From Scandinavium sp002470465 (GTDB lineage Bacteria; Pseudomonadota; Gammaproteobacteria; Enterobacterales; Enterobacteriaceae), in the NCBI RefSeq assembly GCF_040750395.1, contig NZ_JBFLVD010000014.1, positions 124,001 to 188,000 on the forward strand: 64,000 bases of DNA. The letters run 5' to 3'. Positions 45,145-55,674 of this stretch are shown piece by piece (position 1 is the stretch's first letter; every line of letters starts with the position of its first letter). The notes under the pieces were generated by a model. It saw only the letters and a list, made by a program, of their open reading frames with translations, was not told the origin of the DNA and did no database searches. The position numbers were made by a program, and so were the translations under genes.

Positions 45145-46721
45145 TGGCCGGGCGAGCGCATCAGCCCCGGAGCCTGCCACATCGACGTTGTCAGGCCGCT
45201 GTCCACCAGACCAAGCTGATCGGCATAGACCTTCTGCCACTTATCCTTCATGCCGTCGTAGAGCTCCCGGTGCGCACGATTCGGCGTAAACACCCGGCTC
45301 CAGCTCACCAGCTTTTCGCCCGCGCTGGCCATATCGGCATACAGCCCGGCACCCGCGCCTGCGGCGATCGCACAGCCCAGTGCGGTGGCTTCTTTGACTT
45401 CTGGCACCCGCACCGGTAGCCCGGTAACGTCGCTTAAAATCTGGCTCCACAGCGCGCCTTTCGAACCGCCGCCCGCGAATACCAGGCTGTCGAACTGTAC
45501 GCCGGAGAACTGTGAAATCTGCGCCAGATTGCAGGCTGACACAATCGCCGCGTTCTCTTCGAGCGCGCGGAACAGCGTGGCCTTGTTGCACTTTTCGGGG
45601 TCGATGGAGAGGTTAATAAACGACGGCGCGGCGTGATACCACTGGCTGAAGTGCATGGCGTCAGAGAATATCGGCATCACGCCGTGAGAACCCGCCGGTA
45701 CGCGGCTCGCCATCTCTTCGAGCAGTGCATAGGTATCGGTGCCGAGGCGTTCGGCAATCAGCTTTTCCTCAGCGCAGAAGGCATCGCGGAACCAGCGCAT
45801 GGTGAGCCCGGTAAAAAAGCTTATCGATTCTGCCTGCACCATGCCGGGAATAACATGCGGGTTAACGCGGATGTTCATCGCAGGGTCGGTTCGCACTTCC
45901 GGCAAATTCACCACCTGCTGCCAGAAGGTGCCCCCGAGCACGGCCGTCTGGCCAGGACGCACCACGCCAAGCCCCAGACAGCCCAACTGTACGTCGCCAC
46001 CGCCCATCACCACGGGTGTACCAGCCCGCAATCCGCACTGCTGCGCCGCGGCTTTGGTGACGCTGCCGAGCACCGTGCCGGTTTCTTTTACCGGTGAGAG
46101 CATATCCGCCCGCAGCCCGGCCATATCCAGCAGCGCGGGGCGCCAGTCACGGCTGAACAGATCCAGCATCCCGGTGGTGCCTGCGTTAGACGGGTCTACC
46201 GCCAGTTCACCGGAGAGCTTTGCCGCCAGCCAGTCGCTGATCATGGTGATGGTTGCGGCATTGCGATAGATATCCGGCCGATGGTGTGCCAGCCAGAGCA
46301 GGCGCGGCATGGCAGAGAGCGCCAGCGTCTGGCCGGACACGTCGTACACTTCGGATTCAAACCGGTAGTCGTGGATCTCTTTTAGCTCCGCCACTTCGCG
46401 ACTGGCCCGGGCATCGACGTTGGCGCAGGCCCAGATGGCCTCGCCGTTGCGATCGTAGAGCACAATCCCTTCACGCATCGAACAGCAGGCGACAGACTGA
46501 ATATCGGCGGCGCTGAGGTGGGCGTTTGCCAGCGCCTGGCGGATGCACTGGCAGGCGAGCTGCCAGTTCGTGGTGAGGTCAAATTCCATCGAGCCGGGAA
46601 CGCCCTCGACGCTCAGGTGTTTCCACTCGGCCTGGCCGACCGCTATCTGGCGGCCTGCCAGGTCGAAAATCACCGCCCGAATGCTGCCGGTTCCTGCGTC
46701 TAACGCTAAAAGGTAACTCAT
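45129..46721 (-). CDS. lsrK: Autoinducer-2 kinase
   Basis: LsrK phosphorylates imported autoinducer-2 (DPD) so that it stays in the cell and binds LsrR. The 530-residue product belongs to the FGGY carbohydrate kinase family. It has YLLALDAGTGSIRAVIFDLA at the start, SMREGIVLYDRNGEAIWACA near residue 80, VVMGGGDVQLGCLGLGVVRP near 240 and DSLVFAGGGSKGALWSQILS near 430. The length is as in E. coli. The last residues (RPSP and the TAG stop) are encoded by the palindromic repeat at 45071-45144, so the C-terminus has probably been replaced or extended by it. lsrR lies upstream on the same strand. Confidence 0.96.
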   Translation of the reverse strand: MSYLLALDAGTGSIRAVIFDLAGRQIAVGQAEWKHLSVEGVPGSMEFDLTTNWQLACQCIRQALANAHLSAADIQSVACCSMREGIVLYDRNGEAIWACANVDARASREVAELKEIHDYRFESEVYDVSGQTLALSAMPRLLWLAHHRPDIYRNAATITMISDWLAAKLSGELAVDPSNAGTTGMLDLFSRDWRPALLDMAGLRADMLSPVKETGTVLGSVTKAAAQQCGLRAGTPVVMGGGDVQLGCLGLGVVRPGQTAVLGGTFWQQVVNLPEVRTDPAMNIRVNPHVIPGMVQAESISFFTGLTMRWFRDAFCAEEKLIAERLGTDTYALLEEMASRVPAGSHGVMPIFSDAMHFSQWYHAAPSFINLSIDPEKCNKATLFRALEENAAIVSACNLAQISQFSGVQFDSLVFAGGGSKGALWSQILSDVTGLPVRVPEVKEATALGCAIAAGAGAGLYADMASAGEKLVSWSRVFTPNRAHRELYDGMKDKWQKVYADQLGLVDSGLTTSMWQAPGLMRSPGQRPSP

Positions 46722-46758
46722 GACGTGCGCCTCGCTGTTATCGCACGGCGCGCGGCGG

Positions 46759-47727
46759 TTACCCCGCCAGCGACAGCACCGCGCGTGCTGTTGTCTCTTC
46801 CGTTACCAGGCCATTAATGCGTTTGCCGGTGAGGGCCGCATAAATAGCCTGCGCTTTCTCTTCTCCCCCGGCGACGCCAACGATGGTCGGCAGCTGCGCC
46901 AGCTCATCGAGCGTGACGCCGAGCAGCTCGCGGTGGATCTCCAGTCCTTCAACCGGCTTGCCGTCTGCCTGGAGGAAGTAGCCCAGAATGTCGCCGACCG
47001 CACCTTTGCGGGCGAACATCAGCTGTTCTCCTTCGCTGATATAGCCGGAACGCAGGATCGTGGCGTCACGCCGCTGATCGATGGCGCCAATCCCGACGAC
47101 CGCCGCGTCTGCCGCACCCGCCGCGAGGATCACATCCCGCACGCTGGATTCACGCCGCAGGATCTCTGCCACCTCCGGCGACGAGACCCGCAGCGGGGCA
47201 GGGATCATGCTGACGCTGCACGCCGCATCTAACTGCCCGATGCCGGTCATATACGGCCCGACGCCGCCGGAGAGCGTCACCAGGCGGATCTGCTGAGAGC
47301 CGATAAAGCCGCTCAGGTGCTGAATACAGCTCATGGTTGCTTCGCCGAACCCCACCGCCAGCAGCTGGCCTGGCTCAAGCACGCCCATCAGTGACTGCGC
47401 GGCACCTACGCCTAACCGCGTGTTCATCGGCGGAGTGTTCAGCGCTGGCAACACCCGGGCAATTTTGAGCCCGAAGCGCTGCTGCAGTTCGGTTTCCAGC
47501 GCCAGGCAACCCTCGTAGCGGGAGTTGATCTGCACGCGGATCACGCCGGACTGGCGCCCTTTTTCCAGCAGCCGGGAAATCTTCAGCCGCGGCAGGCCGA
47601 GCCGCTCGCCAATGTCGTTCTGGGTCAGACCGTCGTGGTAGTAGCACCAGGCCACCCGCGCCACCAGTTCTTCCTCCGCCAGCGCCAGCCCGGCGTAGCG
47701 GCCCTCTTCGATGCGTTTTTCGCTCAT
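46759..47727 (-). CDS. lsrR: SorC/DeoR-family repressor of the lsr operon
   Basis: LsrR represses lsrACDBFG and lsrRK until phospho-AI-2 binds it. The 322-residue product has an N-terminal helix-turn-helix (VARVAWCYYHDGLTQNDIGE, then LGLPRLKISRLLEKGRQSG) and a large sugar-phosphate-binding domain (LGVGAAQSLMGVLEPGQLLA, VTLSGGVGPYMTGIGQLDAA). It is slightly longer than E. coli LsrR (317). It is followed by lsrK on the same strand and diverges from lsrA, with operator-like sites in the 217-base gap. Confidence 0.95.
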   Translation of the reverse strand: MSEKRIEEGRYAGLALAEEELVARVAWCYYHDGLTQNDIGERLGLPRLKISRLLEKGRQSGVIRVQINSRYEGCLALETELQQRFGLKIARVLPALNTPPMNTRLGVGAAQSLMGVLEPGQLLAVGFGEATMSCIQHLSGFIGSQQIRLVTLSGGVGPYMTGIGQLDAACSVSMIPAPLRVSSPEVAEILRRESSVRDVILAAGAADAAVVGIGAIDQRRDATILRSGYISEGEQLMFARKGAVGDILGYFLQADGKPVEGLEIHRELLGVTLDELAQLPTIVGVAGGEEKAQAIYAALTGKRINGLVTEETTARAVLSLAG

Positions 47728-47944
47728 AAAGTGAACTCTTATAAAAATCTAGATCATATGTTCGCAGTTGCGCGGACTGAAAGTGTGAAGCCACTGGCAA
47801 AACAGATCTTTCATTGCTCATCGACTTTGCAGGGCGATGAAAACGCCAAAACTGTGATCCTTGCACGGTTGTAAATATAGTTCAGGGTCTACGCTTTTGA
47901 ACATTATTAATTTAAAAAATCATTTGTTCAACCGAGGCGTGACG
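47728..47944. promoter_or_regulatory. lsrR/lsrA divergent control region
   Basis: A wide inverted repeat, TTGAACA at 47897-47903 and TGTTCAA at 47925-47931, fits the LsrR site near the lsrA start. A CRP-like half site TGTGA (47853-47857), six bases and an imperfect CACGG follow the pattern of the CRP site that activates lsr in E. coli. No gene is present. Confidence 0.6.
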
Positions 47945-49432
47945 ATGAAGCCACTGATTGAAGCCCGCAGCATTCGCAAAAAGTTCTCCGGTATCGCCGT
48001 GCTGAAGGGCATTGATTTCACGCTTTTTTCTGGTCAGGTGCATGCGCTGATGGGCGGCAACGGGGCGGGAAAATCCACGCTGATGAAGATTGTCGCCGGG
48101 GTGGAAACGCCGGACGAGGGTGAACTTCGGATAAACGGTAAACCTTTTGCGCGGCTCAAGCCCGGCCAGGCTCACCAGCTCGGCATTTACCTGGTGCCGC
48201 AGGAGCCGATGCTGTTTCCGAATTTGACCGTGCGGGAAAACATTCTCTTTCGTCTGCCGCGTGAGGCGAATCTCGATCAAAGGCTGGCGGAGAAATTACA
48301 GCAGCTGAACTGCCAGCTGAATTTGCAGGCCACCGCCGGCACGCTGGAGGTGGCGGATCAGCAGATGGTTGAGATCCTGCGCGGGCTGATGCGCAACGCG
48401 CAAATTTTGATCCTCGACGAACCCACTGCGTCATTAACGCCCGGCGAAACGGATCGGCTGTTTCGGCAGGTTCGGGCATTACAGGCACTGGGCGTCGGGA
48501 TCGTCTTTATCTCCCACAAGCTGCCGGAGATCCGCGCGCTGGCGAGCCACGTATCGGTGATGCGCGACGGCGCGGTGGTGTTAAGCGGCGCGACAGCCGA
48601 TCACAGCGATGCGCAGCTGATCGCCGCGATGACGCCCGCCAGCCGCGACAAATATCTGAGCGACACGCAAAAGCTTTGGCTGGCGCTGCCGGGCAACCGC
48701 CGCACCCAACCGCAGGATTTTCCCGTTCTGCGCGTGGAAGATCTGACCGGGGAAGGTTTTATCGATCTGAATCTGGAGATCCGTGCCGGTGAGATCGTTG
48801 GCCTTGCGGGGCTGGTTGGCTCCGGGCGCACGGAGCTGGCGGAAACGCTGTACGGCCTGCGCCCGGTGCGCGCCGGGCGAATCTGGCTGGAAAACCGCGA
48901 TATCAGCGGCGACAGCACCCGCGCGCGGCTGGCAAGCGGGCTGGTTTATCTGCCGGAAGACAGACAGGTTTCGGGGCTGTTTCTCGATGCGCCCGTTCGC
49001 TGGAACACGGTGATGTTCAATCAGCCTTCGCTGTGGCAGGAAAACAAACGTGAGGCAGCGGTGGTGGAACGCTATCACCGGGCGCTGGGCATCAAGCTCA
49101 ACAATGCCGACCAGCCGGTGCGCACGCTCTCCGGCGGTAACCAGCAGAAGGTGCTGCTGGCTCGCTGTCTGGAAGCGAATCCTTTACTGCTGATCGTCGA
49201 TGAGCCAACGCGCGGCGTGGACGTTTCCGCTCGTGCCGATATCTATCAGCTGCTGAAAAGCGTGGCGGCGCAAAACGTGGCGGTGCTGATGATTTCCAGC
49301 GATCTTGATGAATTTCCGGGGCTGGCAGATCGGGTGCTGGTGATGCATCAGGGCCGCATGAGTGGCGAACTAATGAGGCAGGCGGTGAGCGTCGATCGGA
49401 TGATGACCCTGGCCTTCGGAGGGCAGGCATGA
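47945..49432 (+). CDS. lsrA: AI-2 import ABC transporter, ATP-binding subunit
   Basis: The 495-residue product has two fused ATPase domains of the sugar-import (RbsA-like) type. The first has Walker A HALMGGNGAGKSTLMKIVAG near residue 35. The second has signature RTLSGGNQQKVLLARCLEAN near 405 and Walker B LLIVDEPTRGVDVSARADIY. The length is close to E. coli LsrA (511). The start at 47945 (MKPLIEA) follows CGAGGCG; an in-frame start at 47861 would add 28 residues and lie inside the operator. It overlaps lsrC by four bases. Confidence 0.96.
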   Translation: MKPLIEARSIRKKFSGIAVLKGIDFTLFSGQVHALMGGNGAGKSTLMKIVAGVETPDEGELRINGKPFARLKPGQAHQLGIYLVPQEPMLFPNLTVRENILFRLPREANLDQRLAEKLQQLNCQLNLQATAGTLEVADQQMVEILRGLMRNAQILILDEPTASLTPGETDRLFRQVRALQALGVGIVFISHKLPEIRALASHVSVMRDGAVVLSGATADHSDAQLIAAMTPASRDKYLSDTQKLWLALPGNRRTQPQDFPVLRVEDLTGEGFIDLNLEIRAGEIVGLAGLVGSGRTELAETLYGLRPVRAGRIWLENRDISGDSTRARLASGLVYLPEDRQVSGLFLDAPVRWNTVMFNQPSLWQENKREAAVVERYHRALGIKLNNADQPVRTLSGGNQQKVLLARCLEANPLLLIVDEPTRGVDVSARADIYQLLKSVAAQNVAVLMISSDLDEFPGLADRVLVMHQGRMSGELMRQAVSVDRMMTLAFGGQA

Positions 49433-50463
49433 AAACCTTGCTGAAAAACCGTGAACTGAGCGCGTTCCTCGCCATTCTGGCGCTGTTTGCCGTGCTGGTG
49501 GCGCTGAATCCGTCCTACTTCAGCCTGCAAACCCTGGCGATGATTTTTTCCAGCTCGCAGATCCTCTGCCTGCTGGCGCTGGGGGCCGCGCTGGTGATGC
49601 TGACGCGTAATATTGATGTTTCGGTCGGTTCCACCGTTGGTCTGAGCGCGATAGCCGTCGGCGTGGCGCTTAACAACGGCTACGGCCTGCCGGTCGCTAT
49701 CGCCTTTGCGCTGGGGATTGGCGCGCTGGCGGGCGCATTCAATGGCCTGTTAGTGGTGGGCTTTCGCATTCCGGCGATCGTCGCCACGCTCGGCACGCTG
49801 GGGCTGTATCGCGGCATTATGCTGTTGTGGACCGGCGGCAAGTGGATTGAAGGCCTGCCGGACAGCCTGAAATCGCTATCGGAACCGGCGCTTATCGGCA
49901 TTTCACCGCTCGGCTGGCTGGTACTGGTCTTGCTGCTGGCGGGCGCGTGGACGCTGGCACGCACCACCTTTGGCCGTGATTTTTATGCGGTGGGCGATAA
50001 CCTTGCCGCCGCACGCCAGCTGGGCGTTGGCGTGAACCGTACGCGAATGCTGGCCTTCACCTTCAATGGCATGCTCGCCGCCTGTGGCGGGATTATCTTT
50101 GCCGCACAGATTGGCTTTGTGCCGAACCAGACCGGCAGCGGGCTGGAGATGAAGGCCATTGCTGCCTGCGTGCTTGGCGGCGTGTCGCTGCTCGGCGGCA
50201 CCGGCACGCTGATTGGCGCCTTCCTCGGCGCGTTTTTCCTGACCCAGATCGACACCGTGCTGGTGCTGTTCAGGCTCCCGGCCTGGTGGAACGACTTTAT
50301 CGCCGGGCTGGTGCTGCTTGGCGTGCTGGTTCTGGACGGACGGCTGCGTCAGGCGCTGGCCCGCCATCAGCGGGCGCAGAAGTACAGCCGGTTTCAGCCT
50401 GGCAACAAAGGCGGCAAGAACGTCGCCCCGTTTCCCAAACGTAAAAGCAAAGAGGTGGCGTAA
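49429..50463 (+). CDS. lsrC: AI-2 import ABC transporter, permease LsrC
   Basis: The 344-residue inner membrane permease is of the RbsC/branched-chain type, with about ten membrane segments. It carries LVMLTRNIDVSVGSTVGLSA near residue 55 and FGRDFYAVGDNLAAARQLGV near 180, the ATPase-contact region. The start ATG overlaps the lsrA stop (ATGA), and lsrD begins directly after its TAA. It forms the AI-2 channel with LsrD. Confidence 0.96.
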   Translation: MKTLLKNRELSAFLAILALFAVLVALNPSYFSLQTLAMIFSSSQILCLLALGAALVMLTRNIDVSVGSTVGLSAIAVGVALNNGYGLPVAIAFALGIGALAGAFNGLLVVGFRIPAIVATLGTLGLYRGIMLLWTGGKWIEGLPDSLKSLSEPALIGISPLGWLVLVLLLAGAWTLARTTFGRDFYAVGDNLAAARQLGVGVNRTRMLAFTFNGMLAACGGIIFAAQIGFVPNQTGSGLEMKAIAACVLGGVSLLGGTGTLIGAFLGAFFLTQIDTVLVLFRLPAWWNDFIAGLVLLGVLVLDGRLRQALARHQRAQKYSRFQPGNKGGKNVAPFPKRKSKEVA

Positions 50464-51456
50464 ATGAAGCTCAACTGGGAAAGCGCGCTGCTGATTCTGC
50501 TGGTGCTGGAGATTGCTTTGTTCGGGGCGCTGAACCCGCGCATGCTGGACGCCAATATGCTGCTGTTCAGCACCAGCGATTTCATCTGTATTGGCATTGT
50601 CGCGCTCCCGCTGACGCTGGTGATCATCAGCGGGGGAATAGACATTTCGCTTGGCTCAACCATTGGCCTGTGCGCGATCGCGCTGGGCGTGATGATGCAG
50701 GCGGGCTGGCCGATGAGCGTGGCGATACCGCTCACTTTACTGCTCGGCGTGCTGTGCGGGCTAGTGAACGCGGCGCTTATCCATTACACCGGCATTAGCC
50801 CTTTGGTCATCACGCTTGGCACGCTTTATCTCTACGGCGGTGCGGCGCTGCTGCTTTCCGGCATGGCCGGGGCGACGGGCTATGAGGGCATCGGCGGCTT
50901 CCCGGACAGCTTCACCGCCTTCGCCAACCTGACGCTGCTTGGCCTGCCGGTGCCGCTGGTGCTGTTTATCGTTATTACCTTTTTCTTCTGGCTGCAGGCC
51001 CACCGTGGGCGCTTCGGGCGCCATCTCTTTTTGCTTGGGCAAAACCCGCGCGCGGCGCGCTATGCGGCGCTTTCCGTTAACGGTATGCCGTACGTTCTGT
51101 ACGGCCTGGTGGGGCTGGCATCCGCGATTGCCGCGCTGGTGCTGGTGTCCTATTTCGGCTCTGCCCGTTCGGATTTAGGTCGCGATTTGTTAATGCCCGC
51201 GCTGACCGCAGCGGTGCTCGGCGGGGCCAATATTTACGGCGGTTCCGGCTCGGTTATCGGGACGGCGCTGGCGGCGCTGCTGGTGGGGTATCTGCAGCAG
51301 GGTTTACAGATGGTCGGTATTCCCAACCAGGTGTCGAGTGCGCTTGCGGGCGCGCTGCTGGTTGTTGTGGTGATGGGGCGTTCGCTGAGTCTGCATCGTG
51401 AAGGGGTGCGCACGGTGTGGCGTCGGCTTTTTTCGCAAAAAATATCCGGAGCATAA
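50464..51456 (+). CDS. lsrD: AI-2 import ABC transporter, permease LsrD
   Basis: The 330-residue permease is homologous to LsrC, with LTLVIISGGIDISLGSTIGL near residue 55 and FGRHLFLLGQNPRAARYAAL near 180. E. coli LsrD is 330 residues. It follows lsrC without a gap, and lsrB starts two bases after its stop codon. It forms the heterodimeric channel with LsrC. Confidence 0.96.
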   Translation: MKLNWESALLILLVLEIALFGALNPRMLDANMLLFSTSDFICIGIVALPLTLVIISGGIDISLGSTIGLCAIALGVMMQAGWPMSVAIPLTLLLGVLCGLVNAALIHYTGISPLVITLGTLYLYGGAALLLSGMAGATGYEGIGGFPDSFTAFANLTLLGLPVPLVLFIVITFFFWLQAHRGRFGRHLFLLGQNPRAARYAALSVNGMPYVLYGLVGLASAIAALVLVSYFGSARSDLGRDLLMPALTAAVLGGANIYGGSGSVIGTALAALLVGYLQQGLQMVGIPNQVSSALAGALLVVVVMGRSLSLHREGVRTVWRRLFSQKISGA

Positions 51457-51457
51457 G

Positions 51458-52471
51458 ATGAAAGCAAAACTGTGTGTGCAGCTGAGCGCCCTGGCGCTGG
51501 CAATGAGCGTGGTGACGGCGCAGGCGGCAGATCGCATTGCGTTTATCCCGAAGCTGGTCGGCGTCGGCTTCTTTACCAGCGGCGGCAACGGTGCGAAAGA
51601 GGCGGGCAAGCAGCTCGGCGTGGACGTCACCTACGACGGCCCGACGGAGCCGAGCGTCTCCGGCCAGGTGCAGCTAATCAACAACTTCGTCAACCAGGGC
51701 TATAGCGCAATTATCGTTTCGGCGGTGTCACCGGACGGCCTTTGCCCGGCGCTCAAGCGTGCGATGCAGCGCGGTGTAAAAGTGCTGACGTGGGATTCCG
51801 ACACCAAACCGGAATGCCGCAGTATCTACATCAACCAGGGCACGCCGGAGCAGCTTGGCGGCCTGCTGGTGGATATGGCCGGGAAGCAGGTTACCAAACC
51901 TGATGCCAAAGTGGCGTTCTTCTATTCCAGCCCCACCGTTACCGACCAGAACCAGTGGGTGAAAGAGGCGAAGGCTAAAATCGCCAAAGATCATCCGCAG
52001 TGGCAGGTGGTCACCACCCAATTTGGCTATAACGACGCCACCAAATCATTGCAGACCGCCGAAGGCATTCTGAAAGCGTATCCGGATCTCGACGCGATTA
52101 TCGCGCCGGATGCCAATGCGTTGCCTGCTGCGGCACAGGCGGCTGAAAACCTGAAGTGCCAGGGCGTGGCGATTGTTGGTTTCAGCACGCCGAACGTGAT
52201 GCGCCCTTACGTAGAGCGCGGCACGGTGAAGGCCTTCGGCCTGTGGGATGTGGTGGAACAGGGCAAGATTGCGGTTAACGTCGCCGATCATTTGCTGAAA
52301 AAAGGCGATCTTAACGTCGGTGACAGCGTGGCGGTGAAGGATATCGGCGACCTGAAGGTCGAACCGAACAGCGTGCAGGGCTACCAGTATGAGGCGAAGG
52401 GCAACGGTATCGTGCTGCTGCCGGAGCGCGTGGTGTTCACTAAAGAGAACATCGGCAAATACGATTTCTGA
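51458..52471 (+). CDS. lsrB: AI-2 periplasmic binding protein
   Basis: The 337-residue protein has a signal peptide (MKAKLCVQLSALALAMSVVTAQA, cut near residue 23). The mature fold is of the RbsB type, with DRIAFIPKLVGVGFFTSGGN, the ligand-binding region KVLTWDSDTKPECRSIYINQ near residue 115, and PDANALPAAAQAAENLKCQ. LsrB binds AI-2 in the periplasm and delivers it to LsrCD. The start at 51458 follows GGAGCATAAG; a longer frame from 51398 overlaps lsrD. Confidence 0.97.
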   Translation: MKAKLCVQLSALALAMSVVTAQAADRIAFIPKLVGVGFFTSGGNGAKEAGKQLGVDVTYDGPTEPSVSGQVQLINNFVNQGYSAIIVSAVSPDGLCPALKRAMQRGVKVLTWDSDTKPECRSIYINQGTPEQLGGLLVDMAGKQVTKPDAKVAFFYSSPTVTDQNQWVKEAKAKIAKDHPQWQVVTTQFGYNDATKSLQTAEGILKAYPDLDAIIAPDANALPAAAQAAENLKCQGVAIVGFSTPNVMRPYVERGTVKAFGLWDVVEQGKIAVNVADHLLKKGDLNVGDSVAVKDIGDLKVEPNSVQGYQYEAKGNGIVLLPERVVFTKENIGKYDF

Positions 52472-52482
52472 GGGAGGGAACA

Positions 52483-53370
52483 ATGGCTGATTTAGACGAT
52501 ATCAAAGACGGTAAAGACTTTGGGCTCGACCGCCCACAGAAAAACGTGCTGTACGAGCTGAAGGGCTGCGGCTCGCTGGAGTGGGGCATGCAGTCGCGTC
52601 TGGCACGCATCTTTAACCCGCAAAGCAACCGCACGGTGATGCTGGCCTTCGACCATGGCTATTTCCAGGGGCCGACGACGGGGCTTGAGCGTATCGACCT
52701 GTCGATAGCGCCGCTGTTTAGCGAAACCGACGTGCTGATGTGCACGCGCGGCATTTTGCGCAGCACCGTGCCTGCCGCAACCAACAAACCTGTGGTGCTG
52801 CGTGCGTCCGGCGGCAACTCGATTCTGAGCGAACTTTCCAACGAGTGCGTGGCGGTGACGATGGAAGATGCCCTGCGCCTCAACGTGGCGGCGGTGGCGG
52901 CGCAGGTGTATATCGGCAGCGAGTACGAGCATCAGTCAATCAGCAACATCATCAAGCTGGTGGATGCCGGAAACCGCTACGGCATGCCGGTGCTGGCGGT
53001 GACGGGTGTGGGCAAAGAGATGACGCGTGACGCCCGATACTTCTCGCTTGCCAGCAGAATTGCGGCAGAAATGGGGGCGACCTTCGTCAAAACCTACTTC
53101 GTGGAAGAGGGCTTTGAAAAAGTGACCGCCAGCTGTCCGGTGCCGATTGTGATTGCTGGCGGTAAAAAGCTGCCTGAGGACGAAGCGCTGGAAATGTGCT
53201 GGCGGGCCATCGACCAGGGGGCGTCCGGCGTGGATATGGGACGCAATATCTTCCAGTCCAGCGCGCCGCTGGCGATGCTGAAGGCGGTGAAAAAAGTGGT
53301 GCATGAGAACCTGAGCGCCCGCGAGGCGTACCAGTTCTGGCAGGAAGAAAAACAGGGAGAAGCCAAATGA
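52483..53370 (+). CDS. lsrF: Phospho-AI-2 degradation enzyme LsrF (3-hydroxy-2,4-pentadione 5-phosphate thiolase)
   Basis: The 295-residue product has a class I aldolase-like barrel with VMLAFDHGYFQGPTTGLERI near residue 48, MCTRGILRSTVPAATNKPVV near 85 and CPVPIVIAGGKKLPEDEALE near 210. The active-site lysine region is FVKTYFVEEGFEK. LsrF transfers an acetyl group from the LsrG product to CoA. E. coli LsrF is 291 residues. A GAGGGAGG ribosome binding site precedes it. It overlaps lsrG by four bases. Confidence 0.96.
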   Translation: MADLDDIKDGKDFGLDRPQKNVLYELKGCGSLEWGMQSRLARIFNPQSNRTVMLAFDHGYFQGPTTGLERIDLSIAPLFSETDVLMCTRGILRSTVPAATNKPVVLRASGGNSILSELSNECVAVTMEDALRLNVAAVAAQVYIGSEYEHQSISNIIKLVDAGNRYGMPVLAVTGVGKEMTRDARYFSLASRIAAEMGATFVKTYFVEEGFEKVTASCPVPIVIAGGKKLPEDEALEMCWRAIDQGASGVDMGRNIFQSSAPLAMLKAVKKVVHENLSAREAYQFWQEEKQGEAK

Positions 53371-53660
53371 ACGTGACGCTGGTGGAGATCAACATCAAAC
53401 CGGAACGCGTGGATGAGTTTCTGGACGTATTCCGCGCCAACCACGAAGGGGCGCTGACCGAGCCGGGTAACCTGCGCTTCGACGTATTGCAGGACCCGGA
53501 GGTGGCGACCCGGTTCTTTATCTACGAAGCCTATAAGGATGAGGCTGCGGTGCTGGCGCACAAGCAGACCCCACACTATCTGGCCTGCGTGGAGAAACTT
53601 GATGAGATGATGTCGGAACCGCGCAAAAAGCGGAGCTTTGTTGGGTTGTTGCCTGAGTAA
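53367..53660 (+). CDS. lsrG: Phospho-AI-2 isomerase LsrG
   Basis: The 97-residue antibiotic-biosynthesis-monooxygenase-like (ABM) fold contains INIKPERVDEFLDVFRANHE and RFDVLQDPEVATRFFIYEAY. LsrG isomerises phospho-DPD to 3-hydroxy-2,4-pentadione-5-phosphate, the substrate of LsrF. It is the last gene of the operon (ATGA overlap with lsrF) and is followed by repeats. Confidence 0.95.
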   Translation: MNVTLVEINIKPERVDEFLDVFRANHEGALTEPGNLRFDVLQDPEVATRFFIYEAYKDEAAVLAHKQTPHYLACVEKLDEMMSEPRKKRSFVGLLPE

Positions 53661-53680
53661 AAAATGCCTGGTAGCTGATT

Positions 53681-53879
53681 GCCCGGTGGCGGCTATGCCT
53701 TACCGGGCCTACGGGATCCTCACTCGTAGGCCGGATAAGCGCAGCGCCATCCGGCAATGGCCAAGTGCGTGCAGAAAAAGCCCGGTGGCGGCTATGCCTT
53801 ACCGGGCCTATGGGATCCTCACTCGTAGGCCGGATAAGCGCAGCGCCATCCGGCAATGACAAATTGCGCGCAGAAAAAA
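53681..53879. repeat. Tandemly duplicated BIME (two 99-base units)
   Basis: Unit one (53681-53779) and unit two (53780-53879) are nearly identical. Each contains a REP pair, GCCCGGTGGCGGCTATGCCT...GGGATCCTCACTCGTAGGCC and GGATAAGCGCAGCGCCATCC, followed by a spacer ending in GCAGAAAAA. They differ at only a few positions (for example TACGGG versus TATGGG), which indicates a recent duplication. Confidence 0.9.
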
Positions 53880-53913
53880 GCCCGGTGAGTGTCAAATCTC
53901 ACCGGGCTTTTTG
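53874..53913. terminator. Bidirectional terminator between lsrG and patA
   Basis: AAAAAAGCCCGGTGAG TGTCAAAT CTCACCGGGCTTTTT has A and T tracts on opposite sides. It begins inside the last BIME unit and serves the convergent lsr operon and patA. Confidence 0.9.
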
Positions 53914-53923
53914 TTGGCTATCC

Positions 53924-55303
<1,380 letters not shown>

Positions 55304-55674
55304 AATATGCTCCTGGCGATCGCGTATCACATGATACTGATTTAAGTATTGCAGGGATTACGCCAGCCGGGAGCGGACCGCGAAAATCGAGATAAACGGC
55401 TGTGGAGGGCGCTATGTTACAAAATTTAATCATTTCTATAACACTGTGACGTGTTTTACTCCTGAGCTTTCAGCATATGTGCGGTCATTATATTGAACGG
55501 TTGCACTGCACTGGTGCAGAGGTTGCACCGTGAGAGGGATGGCCTACGAAAATCAGGGTTTAAACGCAAATTGCGATCTGTATCAACTTTAACAATTAAA
55601 GTAAAAGTGGTTATCGCCGAAATAACAATTAAGAGAAAAATTAATAACCATCGAATCAGCCAAGGACGCGTTTA
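55304..55674. promoter_or_regulatory. patA/aer divergent region
   Basis: No gene was seen. The right end carries the aer sigma-28 promoter; the left part should hold the patA promoter. A short frame at 55493-55675 is not supported. Confidence 0.5.
55597..55623 (+). promoter_or_regulatory. Sigma-28 (FliA) promoter of aer
   Basis: TAAA (55597-55600), 15 bases and GCCGAAAT (55616-55623) match the flagellar class 3 consensus TAAA-N15-GCCGATAA except for one base. It is placed 52 bases before the aer start. Confidence 0.85.

Noticed and set aside
53681..53879. Possible short CRISPR array
   Set aside because: Only two units of 99 bases, each a REP pair. There are no short repeats with unique spacers and no cas genes.
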